54,975 nt of DNA from Deltaproteobacteria bacterium (GTDB lineage: Bacteria > Desulfobacterota > JAFDED01), in the NCBI GenBank assembly GCA_019310535.1, contig JAFDED010000015.1, positions 1-54,975 of the forward strand, written 5' to 3'. The notes under the pieces are model-generated. The model searched no databases and was not told the origin of the DNA. It saw nothing but the letters and a program-made list of their open reading frames with translations. Below are positions 35,174 to 44,203 of this stretch, piece by piece. Each line of letters begins with the position of its first letter. Within the stretch, counting starts at the first letter, position 1. The position numbers and the translations under genes are program-made.

Positions 35174-38161
35174 TCATATGCCTTCGGTTCCGCCAGTATA
35201 CTCCGAGTATGGAACACATTCAGCAGAACTACTTCCTCTTTGAATGGTCACATCGAGCGTGACCGTTTCATTATCGGTCACTGTCACGTTGCTGATGCAC
35301 AGCGTCTGATACCAACTACCCGAGAATCGGACTTCGTATGTTCCTACGGGCACACTGAGTGTATATTCGCCTCCGGTGGAAGGATTAAAAAAGTTTCCTC
35401 GTGATGTTGTAGAGGCATAGGTATCAATACCATATGTGGCGGTCACGGTGATTCCGCCCAATCCGTAAGAATTGCGGGTTACACGACCGGCGATGGTTCC
35501 GTAAGTAGTTTCTGCTCCTGTCCCCATAATTATGCCTGCAAATTCCCAATCACCGGTTTGCATGTTCAGTTGCCATTCAAGCGAATAATCCTGCTCAAAA
35601 ATTTGTATGTTATGAATGGCCATGCTCACGCATTCTGAAAAATTGCATTGTACTTCCGTAAAGTCCAGGATTCCGATGCCATTTGTTATGCCTTCGCCCA
35701 GTCCTTGAATACCCCAATCTCCGTTGATCAAATTCATTTTCCAATTCACAACAAACTGCTGCCCAAAAAATCCAATGTTATGAATAGTAAGGCACGGGAT
35801 TCCCCAAGAGTCGCAGCCAAAAGAAGCCTGGGCACTGGACATGTCCAGAATACAGGGCTGTGCACTTTGTATGCATTGAATAGTAACACTGGCGGTGCCT
35901 CCTTCGGGGACGTTGACATAAGCAGGTTCGCACTGGCACCCATTACAAGAAGCAGTGACCGTATATTCTCCTGGTGTCATGTCAGAGATGTTGAAGTTGC
36001 CGTTCTCATCCGTAGTGGTGGAGTAATCATCTGGACCAGATGCGATGACACTGGCACCGGCTATCCCATTTCCGGTGTTATCGTCTATTACCTCTCCTGA
36101 AAGGCTTCTTCCAATCAGGATTTTGGTCACGAAAGCATCATTGCCTGAAGCTTTTACCTCCTGATAGGGCGATGCTGTAGGGAAATCGGTGCTGCCAGTA
36201 TGTCCAGTAACATAGATGTTTCTGAAACGGTCCACAGCGATGGCAACCTTCTGAGAAGAACCGTCAATATAACTCCCTCCAAGGTAAGTGCTATAGAGCA
36301 CCTCTGATCCTAAAGCGTTGAGCTTGGCAACAAAAACATCATCATCTCCGGCATTTGCCTCCTGATCCGGCAAATAAGTTGGAAAATCTATACTTTTCGT
36401 CCACCCCGCAATATAAGCGTTTCCAAATTCGTCCAACGCGAGTCCCAAGCCAGCATCAACGTCACTTCCTCCTAGATAAGTACTGTATTCCACAATGCCG
36501 GTTCCATTGAGCTTGGTCACGAAGGCATCAAATGTTCCACCACCAAATGTAGCCTGAAAAGAAGTTGCGGTTGTGGGAAAATCCATGCTATACGTATATC
36601 CGGCAACATACGCGTTACCCGATCCATCCACCGCAATACCATAGCCTCTATCAATATTTCCAGTACCACCTAGATAAGTACTGTAAACCAAGGATGGGCC
36701 AGATGCACTGGGTGGGCTTAGCTTGGTTACAAAGGCATCAGCCCCCCCAGCATTGGCGCTCTGATAAGAATTTTTTATAGGGAAATTACTGCTTGTTGTA
36801 TCCCCAGTAACATATACATTTCCTGAACTATCAACCGCTATGTCGTAACCAAAGTCTAATCCATCACCGCCTAGAAAAGTGCTGTAAACTAGATCAGCCC
36901 CGGAAGCATTAATCATTGTAACGAAAGCACTGCCGCCTCCTACAGTCCACCCTGTAACATATGCATTTCCCAATTCGTCCACTGCTATGGCCCTTCCATA
37001 TCTTGAACTGCCAATTGGAATACTGTAAATCAGGGTTGAACCAGTAGAATCGAGTTTAGCCGCGAAAGCACTGCCTTCGCCCCCCATGTCCCCTGTGATA
37101 TAAGCATTGCCCGACCCATCCAAGGCGATGCCACGGCCCTCATCACGGCCATCTCCTCCAATATAAGTGCTGTAAATTAAGGCAGAGCCGGAAGCATTAA
37201 ACTTGGTTACAAAAATATCTCGGTTTCCTCCACCGAATGAAGCTTGGTATGGGGAATCTATAGGAAAATTTGTACTTTGAGTCCACCCCGTAACATATGC
37301 GTTTCCAATATCGTCCACCACAATATCCATGCCATAGTCTTGGCTATTTCCGCCAAGGTAAGTGCTGTAGACCAAGGGATCGATTATCAGAGGAAGAAGT
37401 GCATCGTAGTTTTCAATCGAAAAGCCCACCTGACCACCTTCAATTATCCTGTAGGCTCCTTTTATCTCTTTTTTCTTTCCGTTATCAACCTGGTAAATAA
37501 TGGGCTGGGCCTCGATCAGGTCGCCTAGTTTGGTGGTGACGACCAGTTCACCGGCATCTGATATTCGAAGATCATCAATGCCCTTGAAGGCCAGGCATAT
37601 GACATCAGGGTCAGCGCCGGGGGCCACGACGAACTCGTACTTTAAATTCCCGCCGCGTCCCTCGTATCTCAGGTCTATGCTATCCCAGAGGTTACGGTAG
37701 ATGACGCCCCGGTAAATGGGCACATTGGTCCGCCACTTGCTTTTGTCATCGCCGATGAAGTAGTTTATCCTGCCTGATTGTCGTTCCAATCCCTCCACCT
37801 GAACCGCTGTGTTTGAGCCCGGGAATGAGATGCGTACCGTATGCCTGGTTCGTTGTTTCTCAGGGAGAGCTGAAGGCTTCAGGCTTGCAACCTTCTCAGG
37901 AGATTCGTTCTCTGGAAAATCCAGAATAACCTCCTTTTTTATGAACCAGTAGACCCTCCCGCCCCACCGGGCAAGGAACTTTACCTTCTCATCAACCTGC
38001 CCCTCGTTGTGCTCGAAGCTCAAAGGCAGCTTACCATAGGATTGCACAGCCCTGGTTTTTGCCTCAGTGTATGGTTCCTGGGTTGCTGGAATAGTATGGT
38101 TTAAGGCAAAAAATAAGCTCCATGTCAGGAGCAAAAGAATAGATGTTCGCCTCGCCTTCAT
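35174..38161 (-). CDS. Secreted SBBP-repeat beta-propeller protein with carboxypeptidase-regulatory-like domain
   Basis: About 995 residues. Signal peptide (residues 1-27, starting MKARRTSILLLL), then a domain of about 230 residues often found ahead of SBBP repeats (SFEHNEGQVD, later YEGRGGNLKYEF). Seven SBBP repeats of about 55-65 residues follow (about 265-690), each built on YSTYLGG, a D-x-x-GNAYVTG core and FVTKLN; seven copies fit a seven-bladed propeller. A CarboxypepD_reg-like beta-sandwich (about 685-770) and a C-terminal region with a second such fold (GRVTRNSYGLGGITVTA) complete it. The frame is open to 38272, but ATG 38161 follows AAGGAGA and starts a true signal peptide. Its leader holds the hairpin AAACCT-CCAGC-AGGTTT (38210-38226). 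Probably surface-exposed; ligand unknown. Confidence 0.88.
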   Translation of the reverse strand: MKARRTSILLLLTWSLFFALNHTIPATQEPYTEAKTRAVQSYGKLPLSFEHNEGQVDEKVKFLARWGGRVYWFIKKEVILDFPENESPEKVASLKPSALPEKQRTRHTVRISFPGSNTAVQVEGLERQSGRINYFIGDDKSKWRTNVPIYRGVIYRNLWDSIDLRYEGRGGNLKYEFVVAPGADPDVICLAFKGIDDLRISDAGELVVTTKLGDLIEAQPIIYQVDNGKKKEIKGAYRIIEGGQVGFSIENYDALLPLIIDPLVYSTYLGGNSQDYGMDIVVDDIGNAYVTGWTQSTNFPIDSPYQASFGGGNRDIFVTKFNASGSALIYSTYIGGDGRDEGRGIALDGSGNAYITGDMGGEGSAFAAKLDSTGSTLIYSIPIGSSRYGRAIAVDELGNAYVTGWTVGGGSAFVTMINASGADLVYSTFLGGDGLDFGYDIAVDSSGNVYVTGDTTSSNFPIKNSYQSANAGGADAFVTKLSPPSASGPSLVYSTYLGGTGNIDRGYGIAVDGSGNAYVAGYTYSMDFPTTATSFQATFGGGTFDAFVTKLNGTGIVEYSTYLGGSDVDAGLGLALDEFGNAYIAGWTKSIDFPTYLPDQEANAGDDDVFVAKLNALGSEVLYSTYLGGSYIDGSSQKVAIAVDRFRNIYVTGHTGSTDFPTASPYQEVKASGNDAFVTKILIGRSLSGEVIDDNTGNGIAGASVIASGPDDYSTTTDENGNFNISDMTPGEYTVTASCNGCQCEPAYVNVPEGGTASVTIQCIQSAQPCILDMSSAQASFGCDSWGIPCLTIHNIGFFGQQFVVNWKMNLINGDWGIQGLGEGITNGIGILDFTEVQCNFSECVSMAIHNIQIFEQDYSLEWQLNMQTGDWEFAGIIMGTGAETTYGTIAGRVTRNSYGLGGITVTATYGIDTYASTTSRGNFFNPSTGGEYTLSVPVGTYEVRFSGSWYQTLCISNVTVTDNETVTLDVTIQRGSSSAECVPYSEYTGGTEGI

Positions 38162-38345
38162 AGTGGTCTCCTTCCCCTTCTCCTGCACTGCCTTCGGGTT
38201 ATAGAGCCTAAACCTCCAGCAGGTTTCTCCCCCCAGACAACCTGACTTATCATCAACACTTAATATAATCATTCAAACTTCATCCAGTAGTCATATTACA
38301 GATAATTTTGGTCGTAGTACCAAGACCACGCATTCGTTGAGTACC

Positions 38346-39176
38346 TCATCCGTAAAGGTATTCGAGAACTCTTACTGTTTGGAATATAATGCGGAAAGTC
38401 CTTTTCTCGGTTAAATCTGAGCCTGCTTCTAACTCTTTCAAGTGCAGGATATTATTGGCTGACTCTCTAACCTCGTGCGCTAGATCTGCCATTGTGCTAC
38501 TAAGTATTCGGAATCGTTTTGATTGGGTTATGAATTTTGATAAATTATCTTCTTTCGCAATTTCTATAACGCCCTTGCGATTAAGTTTGTCGAAAAGTGC
38601 CATCTCCAACAATGCTCTACATAAAGCAACACTTGAGCGGTATTGTCCAAAAGCACATGTCTCTTTTATTTCATCGAAATATGCACGAATCCGATCATTC
38701 TTTATTTCAGAAGTTGATATGATGGGACCAATTTTTGCTTTTGCACTATAATAACCGACTATATCAAACCACGAGTGAAATTCGCTAAAAAGTTCATCAA
38801 ATCTCAAATCTAGCATATAGTCTTCTAATGATGCAGAATACCTATCCAAAGGACTTTCAATGTCTTTATTCAAGAAATCGATGAACCTTTTATAGAAATC
38901 AATTGAATAGAAGATATCGTCTTCTTTAATCTTATTCAAGAGAGCTTTAACTTCAGGGTCGATGATTTGGAGAACTGCAGTATCATGGTATTCTAACTGT
39001 ATTTCATTCCTAAGACGAAAAGCTTCTTCGGAGATAGTTACTGCCTTATTGAAAAATTCCTCTAGCTCAGCTCCGCTCTGTGGCTTCTTGCTCTCATAGG
39101 TGTGCTCGCGGAAGTCTCTCTCTAGTTTTTTGAGTCTCCTTGCTTTCTCAAGTATGGATTGTTCGACACCAGACAT
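38346..39176 (-). CDS. Hypothetical protein, possible DUF4145-like C-terminus
   Basis: About 276 residues from ATG 39176 (MSGVEQS, behind AAAGG), or 289 if ATG 39215 is used. Helical and charged, with a probable coiled coil at residues 1-60. The C-terminal half (SSVALCRALLEMALFDKL, later HEVRESANNILH) resembles DUF4145-type domains found in defence and nucleic-acid-associated proteins; this is a pattern impression only. No signal peptide, so cytosolic. AT-rich compared with flanking core genes, consistent with horizontal acquisition. Confidence 0.65.
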   Translation of the reverse strand: MSGVEQSILEKARRLKKLERDFREHTYESKKPQSGAELEEFFNKAVTISEEAFRLRNEIQLEYHDTAVLQIIDPEVKALLNKIKEDDIFYSIDFYKRFIDFLNKDIESPLDRYSASLEDYMLDLRFDELFSEFHSWFDIVGYYSAKAKIGPIISTSEIKNDRIRAYFDEIKETCAFGQYRSSVALCRALLEMALFDKLNRKGVIEIAKEDNLSKFITQSKRFRILSSTMADLAHEVRESANNILHLKELEAGSDLTEKRTFRIIFQTVRVLEYLYG

Positions 39177-39254
39177 GTTGAAACCTTTCAGCACCGTCGG
39201 AGGGCTGCAGTTCATTGCATAATCCTGGATTATTCCTTCAGCCCCAGACGACTC

Positions 39255-40328
39255 TTACGGCACATATTTAATCACAAGCTTCGGCCTTTTTGACAAGTCC
39301 GGGTGCTCGCTTGAACAACAGATAGCATGGGCTAGACATCCAACAAAACCAATATCCTGACCGATGATAAAAACACCATTATTCTCACCTTGAATCCAAG
39401 AGGCAACCAAGTCAACATTAAGTGGGACATCTTCAATACCAATCAACGATTTTATCCCTAATTCTATCTTTACAGAAGCCTTACGTCTCCCTCCGCTTTG
39501 CTTTATATAGTCATTTATCCACGAGGATGTTGAAGTGGGAGCAAGCCATGTGGCCTCTGATTCATTCCACGGTACGGCTACTTCAACACTTTCTGGGTTA
39601 GTTAATATATTACATGGGCCTTCATCCGAATACTCAATAGGACAGTGGTGCAAAGTGATATAGGCTGATAATATATACGTGAACGATATCATTGATTGAA
39701 TATTAAATTTCATTAATATTATTCTGTTAAAATCATTTGTTCGTAACACATGCTCATTCCCAAAATTCAAATCCCTGGACGAACCCCCACTAACATGCGT
39801 ATCTTCACACCCTGTATACCCATCAACCCCTTCCTGAAAAGTTGCAGTCCGTACCTCAAACCCATGACCAGGTCGTCCTTGCGGACCTGGAGGCCCTTGA
39901 GGACCCTGTGGTCCAGGTGGGCCTGGAACGCCATCGGTTATCTCAACAGCTAGATTTCTTACACTTAGAGAGTTACTCGCTGTGAACTCATGGAAATCTG
40001 AGTAAGGGGAAGTTACAGCCTGAAAGCATGTTAGAGGTGAGCCACTTAGAACGACTGTAAAACGAGCGGAGCCAAACGGGTTCAATTGCCCCCTTGTTGC
40101 CACATTTGCATCCTCTCCCAAATCAAAAGGTGTTCCATCAAAAACGAGACCAGAACAGCTATTGCTCCATGCGAGTGCATAATAATGCTCCGGCTCTCCA
40201 ACTAATACAAAATTAATGTTATCTCCTGTTCGTGCCCCAGGTCTGTCCACGTATAACGTTGCTGCCTCGCTGAACCCAGTCAGAGTCAAAATAAAAAATA
40301 TAATGCCAAAAATTCTGCAAGTCTTCAT
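39255..40328 (-). CDS. Secreted protein with collagen-like and DNRLRE domains
   Basis: 357 residues. Signal peptide (residues 1-23), an N-terminal domain of about 110 residues, then a run of collagen-type Gly-X-Y triplets (GPPGPQGPQGPPGPQGRPG, near 135-155), then a DNRLRE-type beta-sandwich (about 160-357; ILMKFNI and EATWLAP are typical). Such proteins are cell-surface or matrix components. GGGAG at 40333-40338 precedes ATG 40328. A strong intrinsic terminator lies only 12 nt upstream of the start, so expression must be gated at the RNA level (see the leader features). Confidence 0.85.
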   Translation of the reverse strand: MKTCRIFGIIFFILTLTGFSEAATLYVDRPGARTGDNINFVLVGEPEHYYALAWSNSCSGLVFDGTPFDLGEDANVATRGQLNPFGSARFTVVLSGSPLTCFQAVTSPYSDFHEFTASNSLSVRNLAVEITDGVPGPPGPQGPQGPPGPQGRPGHGFEVRTATFQEGVDGYTGCEDTHVSGGSSRDLNFGNEHVLRTNDFNRIILMKFNIQSMISFTYILSAYITLHHCPIEYSDEGPCNILTNPESVEVAVPWNESEATWLAPTSTSSWINDYIKQSGGRRKASVKIELGIKSLIGIEDVPLNVDLVASWIQGENNGVFIIGQDIGFVGCLAHAICCSSEHPDLSKRPKLVIKYVP

Positions 40329-40340
40329 GAGTGTCTCCCA

Positions 40341-40381
40341 AAAATAAAAAACCCCATCTTCCTATTACTGGAAAACGGGGT
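40341..40381 (-). terminator. Intrinsic terminator in the leader of the collagen-like gene
   Basis: On the minus strand ACCCCGTTTTCC, loop AGTAATA, GGAAGATGGGGT form a 12-bp stem followed by TTTTTTATTTTT. Two of the pairs are G-U, which form only in the minus-strand RNA, so it acts in that direction. The T tract ends 12 nt before ATG 40328, leaving no room for a promoter between hairpin and gene. Confidence 0.85.
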
Positions 40382-40399
40382 CTTTTTGCCATTCCATTC

Positions 40400-40432
40400 A
40401 TGGTGTCCTACTGATGAAGAATAGGTTACCAT
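40400..40432 (-). promoter_or_regulatory. Candidate aptamer stem upstream of the terminator
   Basis: ATGGT (40400-40404) pairs with ACCAT (40428-40432) and CCTA (40407-40410) with TAGG (40422-40425), a nested nine-bp arm about 20 nt before the terminator on the minus strand. I could not match it to any known riboswitch; c-di-GMP class I motifs (GCAAACC, ACGCAAAGCC) are not present. Confidence 0.45.
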
Positions 40433-40476
40433 AGAATATAAAAACTTTTCAGGACTCAGTTTAAGGACTTATGATT

Positions 40477-40508
40477 ATTATAATGCACAATAAAGGATTA
40501 ATAGTCAA
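40477..40508 (-). promoter_or_regulatory. Possible promoter of the collagen-like gene leader
   Basis: On the minus strand TTGACT (40503-40508) is followed by CATTAT at 17 bp and a perfect TATAAT (40477-40482) at 20 bp. Transcription would start near 40470 and give a leader of about 140 nt carrying the stem and terminator above. Confidence 0.4.
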
Positions 40509-40550
40509 ATAAAAACCACCATATTTTGCCATGCTATTCTTCCATGGATC

Positions 40551-40572
40551 CCGGGATGCATGCCCGGTTTTT
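40551..40572 (+). terminator. Plus-strand hairpin with T tract
   Basis: CCGGG (40551-40555), loop ATGCATG, CCCGG (40563-40567), then TTTTT. It is oriented against the surrounding minus-strand genes, so it may stop antisense transcription, or it may be a 3' structure for the methylmalonyl-CoA mutase transcript. Confidence 0.45.
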
Positions 40573-40608
40573 ACATGACGATCAACTAAGCTTTCCTGGT
40601 GGTGTCTA

Positions 40609-41019
40609 TTATTGGCTGCTTTCCTCCATTAAGGTAAAGATGAAGTCCACAATTTGTGCTGAAGGCGTCCTGGGAAACACCTCCACCACACCCATATCAA
40701 TCAATTTCGGGATATCGGCTTCCGGAATTGTGCCCCCGACCAGGACTTTTTTTTCTGTGGCGCCCGCGGTACGGAGCTGATCCATTACCTTGCGGGTCAA
40801 CCCCACATGCGCCCCTGAAAGGATGCTGAGGCCCACAATGTCAACGTCTTCCTGGACGGCTGCACTGACAATCTGCTCCGGAGACTGGCGCAGGCCCGTA
40901 TAAATCACCTCCATCCCCGCATCCCTGAGTGCTCTGGTGAGCACCTTTGCCCCCCTGTCGTGGCCGTCCAGCCCCGGTTTCGCTATCAATACCCGGATGG
41001 GATGTTTGCTTTGGATCAT
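40609..41019 (-). CDS. Methylmalonyl-CoA mutase, cobalamin-binding (C-terminal) subunit
   Basis: About 136 residues. The B12-binding motif DGHDRG supplies the histidine that coordinates cobalt, followed by GLSILSGAH and GGTIPEADI, which form the nucleotide tail pocket. In two-gene mutases this subunit pairs with the large catalytic subunit encoded just upstream (41102-42757). ATG 41019 is preferred over ATG 41034, because GAGGG lies about 10 nt upstream of the former. Confidence 0.93.
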   Translation of the reverse strand: MIQSKHPIRVLIAKPGLDGHDRGAKVLTRALRDAGMEVIYTGLRQSPEQIVSAAVQEDVDIVGLSILSGAHVGLTRKVMDQLRTAGATEKKVLVGGTIPEADIPKLIDMGVVEVFPRTPSAQIVDFIFTLMEESSQ

Positions 41020-41101
41020 CTCGTTTTCCCTCATTTTTCAATGACCATTTCTTCATTGCAAAATTAGCAAGTTACATTTTGCATTTTGCAATGATAATTT
41101 T

Positions 41102-42757
41102 TTAAATACCCACTGGTTCCTCGAACTCCCCGAAGACCTCTTTCATGGCACCGACAATCTCACCCAATGTGGCATAAGACTGAACAGCTTCCAGGACGGC
41201 GGGCATCGTATTCCCGTTCCCTGCGGCTGCCTCCCGCACGCCGTCCAGGGATGCCCGTACAGCATCGTTGTTGCGCCTGCCCTTCACCTCCCGGAGCCGT
41301 GAGACTTGTCTCTGAGCAACATCCGCGCTTACTTCATGGATTTTAACCTCCTGGGTCTTCTCCCCGCTGACGTACTTGTTGACGCCCACGATGACCGTCT
41401 CTCCGGACTGCACCCGCTTTTCATGCTCGTATGCCTTCTCCAGGATTTCCCGCTGCACCATACCGCTCTGAATGCCCCGGATCATTCCCCCCGCCTCTCG
41501 AATCAGTCGCATTTTTTCTTCAATCCTGCGCTCCAGCTCATCGGTGAGGTACTCAACGTAATAGGACCCCGCCAGGGGATCCACCGTCCGTGTGGCCCCG
41601 ATCTCATGTGCAAGGATTTGTTGTGTACGAAGCGATAGGCGCACCGCTTCTTCGGTTGGAATGGCATAGGGCTCGTCATAGGAGCATAGTGCCAATGACT
41701 GGGCGCCTCCCAGTATAGAAGCAAGGCCCTGATATGCGCTTCTGACGATGTTGTTAAAGGGCTCCCGGTCCGCATTCACGGACCCCGAGGACTGGGTGTG
41801 GAATCGCATCATGCAACTCCGGTCATTTTTTGCGCCGAAACGCTCGGAAAGCATCCGGGCCCATATACGACGGGCGGCGCGGAACTTGGCCACCTCTTCG
41901 AATAAATCCAAATGCGTGGCGAATATAAAGCTCAGCCTGGGTGCGAACGAGTCGATCTCCATTCCGCGGTCCAGTGCATATTGGATGTATGCGGCGGCGT
42001 TTTCGAAAGTGAAAGCCACTTCCTGGACCGCGTCTCCGCCCGCTTCGCGAATATGGTAACCGCCGAAATTGATCGGATTAAACCGCGGGCTGTTCCGGCT
42101 GCAATATTCGATGATATCCGTTGCCAGCCGCAGGGATGGCTCGGGGGGGAAGATATAGGTGCCCCTGGCAATATACTCCTTCAGGACGTCGTTTTGAAGC
42201 GTCCCCCGCAGTGCGGACAGGGGGACCCCCTGCTTCATCCCCAGTGCGCCGTACATTGCGAAAATAATCCCCGCGGTGGCATTGATGGTGAATGACGTGC
42301 TGATTTGATCCAGAGGAATCCCCTGGAAAAGGGTCTCCATGTCGGCCAGGGTATCAATGGCAACCCCGACGCGGCCGACCTCCTCCTCGGCGGCAGGGGA
42401 GTCCGAGTCAAGGCCGCATTGCGTGGGAAGATCGAATGCCACCGACAACCCGGTTTGCCCCTCCTTCAATAAGAACTTGTACCGCTCGTTGCTCTCCTCT
42501 GCAGTACCAAAGCCCGAATACTGCCGCATCGTCCATGTTCGGCCGCGATACATGGTGGGCTGGACCCCTCGGGTGAAGGGGTATTGGCCGGGAAATCCAT
42601 CTTTTTCCACGTATTCGTCCCCGCTGATGTCCGCCGGCGTATAGAGAATGTCCACATCGATTCCTGATGTAGTGCTCATGGGCGATGGCGGCTTGGTGAC
42701 GCATTCTTGTTCCCATTTATTTCTTAATTGCTGTATCATTTCCCTGTTATCTTTCAT
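41102..42757 (-). CDS. Methylmalonyl-CoA mutase, large (catalytic) subunit
   Basis: 551 residues, the TIM-barrel half of a split mutase that interconverts methylmalonyl-CoA and succinyl-CoA (propionate metabolism). Motifs: MYRGRTWTMRQYSGFGTAEESN, FDLPTQCGLDSD and GGYHIREAG. The Tyr in TMYR and the Arg in EYIARGTYI are at positions that, from memory, favour the carboxylate of methylmalonyl-CoA over isobutyryl-CoA. The start at 42757 follows GGGGGGAATT. Separated by about 80 bp from the B12 subunit. No meaB chaperone or epimerase is present in the window. Confidence 0.94.
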   Translation of the reverse strand: MKDNREMIQQLRNKWEQECVTKPPSPMSTTSGIDVDILYTPADISGDEYVEKDGFPGQYPFTRGVQPTMYRGRTWTMRQYSGFGTAEESNERYKFLLKEGQTGLSVAFDLPTQCGLDSDSPAAEEEVGRVGVAIDTLADMETLFQGIPLDQISTSFTINATAGIIFAMYGALGMKQGVPLSALRGTLQNDVLKEYIARGTYIFPPEPSLRLATDIIEYCSRNSPRFNPINFGGYHIREAGGDAVQEVAFTFENAAAYIQYALDRGMEIDSFAPRLSFIFATHLDLFEEVAKFRAARRIWARMLSERFGAKNDRSCMMRFHTQSSGSVNADREPFNNIVRSAYQGLASILGGAQSLALCSYDEPYAIPTEEAVRLSLRTQQILAHEIGATRTVDPLAGSYYVEYLTDELERRIEEKMRLIREAGGMIRGIQSGMVQREILEKAYEHEKRVQSGETVIVGVNKYVSGEKTQEVKIHEVSADVAQRQVSRLREVKGRRNNDAVRASLDGVREAAAGNGNTMPAVLEAVQSYATLGEIVGAMKEVFGEFEEPVGI

Positions 42758-42874
42758 AATTCCCCCCTATAATAACAAATAGTTTTACTCCTGCTGTTTG
42801 TTGAGTTTCAAGATAATGATGGTTAACAGGGATACCTCCATAATTCCTCATTTGGTTTACTCTGAGAGAGTAAT

Positions 42875-43729
42875 CTATTTGTTGTCCGCATCCCTGGCGC
42901 ATCTGAACCCCAGGTTGTTGTTCCACGTAGAAGGGGTCATGAATCCACGAAAAGCGGAGCGGGTATACAAAGGGTCGCCATAAAAAAATGAGCCCCCCCT
43001 CACGACTCGATGATAAGCTTTATCCGGCCCCTTGGGGTTCCGTGAAGGACTCTTTTCGTAGTAATCGGGCAGATACCAGTCAGCGCACCATTCCATAATA
43101 TTCCCAGTCGTGTCGTAAACTCCATACCCGTTTGGAGAATATGAACCGACCCGGACAGGACCCGCATCCCAGGAAGAGCCCATCCGGGCTTTGGAGCGAT
43201 CGTAAAATCGACCAAAAGAATACTTGAGTCCTTCAGGTCCACGGGCTGCTTTTTCCCATTCGGCTTCCGTCGGAAGCCTTTTTCCCGCCCATCGTGCATA
43301 AGCTGCGGCGTCTTCCCAACTGACTTGAACCACGGGATAATCCATTTTGTTCTCAATGGTGCTCTCCGGGCCCCACGGATGCCGCCAATCCGCGTCTGGA
43401 ATCTGGCGTTGATCGTGTTCGATCATGACGAACCCGAAGCCTGCCCACTCCGCCTGGGTAACGTATCCGGTCTCCTCGACGAACCGGGCAAACTGGGCAT
43501 TGGTAACCTCGTATTTATCGATCCAATATGCATCAAGGTATACTTTGTGCCGTGGATGTTCGATCTCCATCCCCTCTTTTTCAGGGCTTCCCATCCAGAA
43601 TTCACCAGCCGGGATCAATACCATATCTTTCTTCCACGCCTCGCCGTTACCTTCGGCCCGGGAAAGATTACAGGGTAAAAAAATTAAAACGGCCCAGATC
43701 CCAATGACAATCACACACCATCTTCTCAT
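42875..43729 (-). CDS. Exported SUMF1-domain protein
   Basis: 284 residues. Signal peptide (residues 1-26), then a SUMF1/FGE fold: IPAGEFWMGS at the start, YEVTNAQFARFVEETGY, RLPTEAEWEKAARG, TGNIMEWCADWY, VRGGSFF and GFRCARD at the end. Genuine formylglycine-generating enzymes use two C-terminal cysteines (YRC and GFRC type). Here the first position reads SAFRGF, with Ser in place of Cys, so this is probably a SUMF1-fold protein with another role. GGAGG stands upstream of the start at 43729. Confidence 0.88.
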   Translation of the reverse strand: MRRWCVIVIGIWAVLIFLPCNLSRAEGNGEAWKKDMVLIPAGEFWMGSPEKEGMEIEHPRHKVYLDAYWIDKYEVTNAQFARFVEETGYVTQAEWAGFGFVMIEHDQRQIPDADWRHPWGPESTIENKMDYPVVQVSWEDAAAYARWAGKRLPTEAEWEKAARGPEGLKYSFGRFYDRSKARMGSSWDAGPVRVGSYSPNGYGVYDTTGNIMEWCADWYLPDYYEKSPSRNPKGPDKAYHRVVRGGSFFYGDPLYTRSAFRGFMTPSTWNNNLGFRCARDADNK

Positions 43730-44036
43730 CCCTGAACTCCTCCTTGTTCGACCTGCAAGAATTGGTAATCCTTTATTGCTGGAAAATCAAACGAAATACC
43801 CGAACGCATCCAATAGTGCTTTGTGGATGTAAATAGATGTTTCGATAGAATTGAACTAATGGCATGGGGAAAAGTTTCAATCCCGAGGCTATTCCATTAT
43901 TCGTTTTATTCGTTGCATTCGTTGGAATTTGAAACCGAGGTGGCGGTTTTTCCTGCCGACTTACTATAATAGGGCTGTCAAAATCAAATAAAAAGAGGAT
44001 TCATCATGGAGAAATTATACCGGATTATGGCTTGAA

Positions 44037-44203
44037 AGGACAGCAAAAAGATTGGCAGGTCCTAAGCCGAGAAAGGACAGCTTTCCACAACAGCCGCAGC
44101 GGGAGGAAACAGAGAGTCTTCAAAGGCGGCCAGTCGACCGCCACATGACAAGGCAGTGAAATGTAGGAGTATACGACCGCGAGCTCTCAAACACGTGTTT
44201 GAG
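44037..44203 (+). ncRNA. Candidate structured RNA or gene remnant
   Basis: GC-rich stretch with four local inverted repeats: AGGAC/GTCCT (44037-44063), GAAAG-GACAG-CTTTC (44071-44085), GGCGG/CCGCC (44125-44142) and the 18-bp palindrome CTCAAACACGTGTTTGAG (44186-44203). In the frame of the RBS-led ATG at 44006 the sequence is open apart from stops after codon 9 and in the following region. It may be a small RNA, an operator cluster for the IclR gene, or a decayed gene. No known RNA family recognised. Confidence 0.3.

Noticed and set aside
35035..35217. 60-codon minus-strand frame overlapping the end of the SBBP gene
   Set aside because: Out of frame with the SBBP gene end, lacks a ribosome site and recognisable similarity.
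40382..40470. Known c-di-GMP riboswitch before the collagen-like gene
   Set aside because: The conserved GCAAACC and ACGCAAAGCC segments are missing, so only an unknown leader element is claimed.
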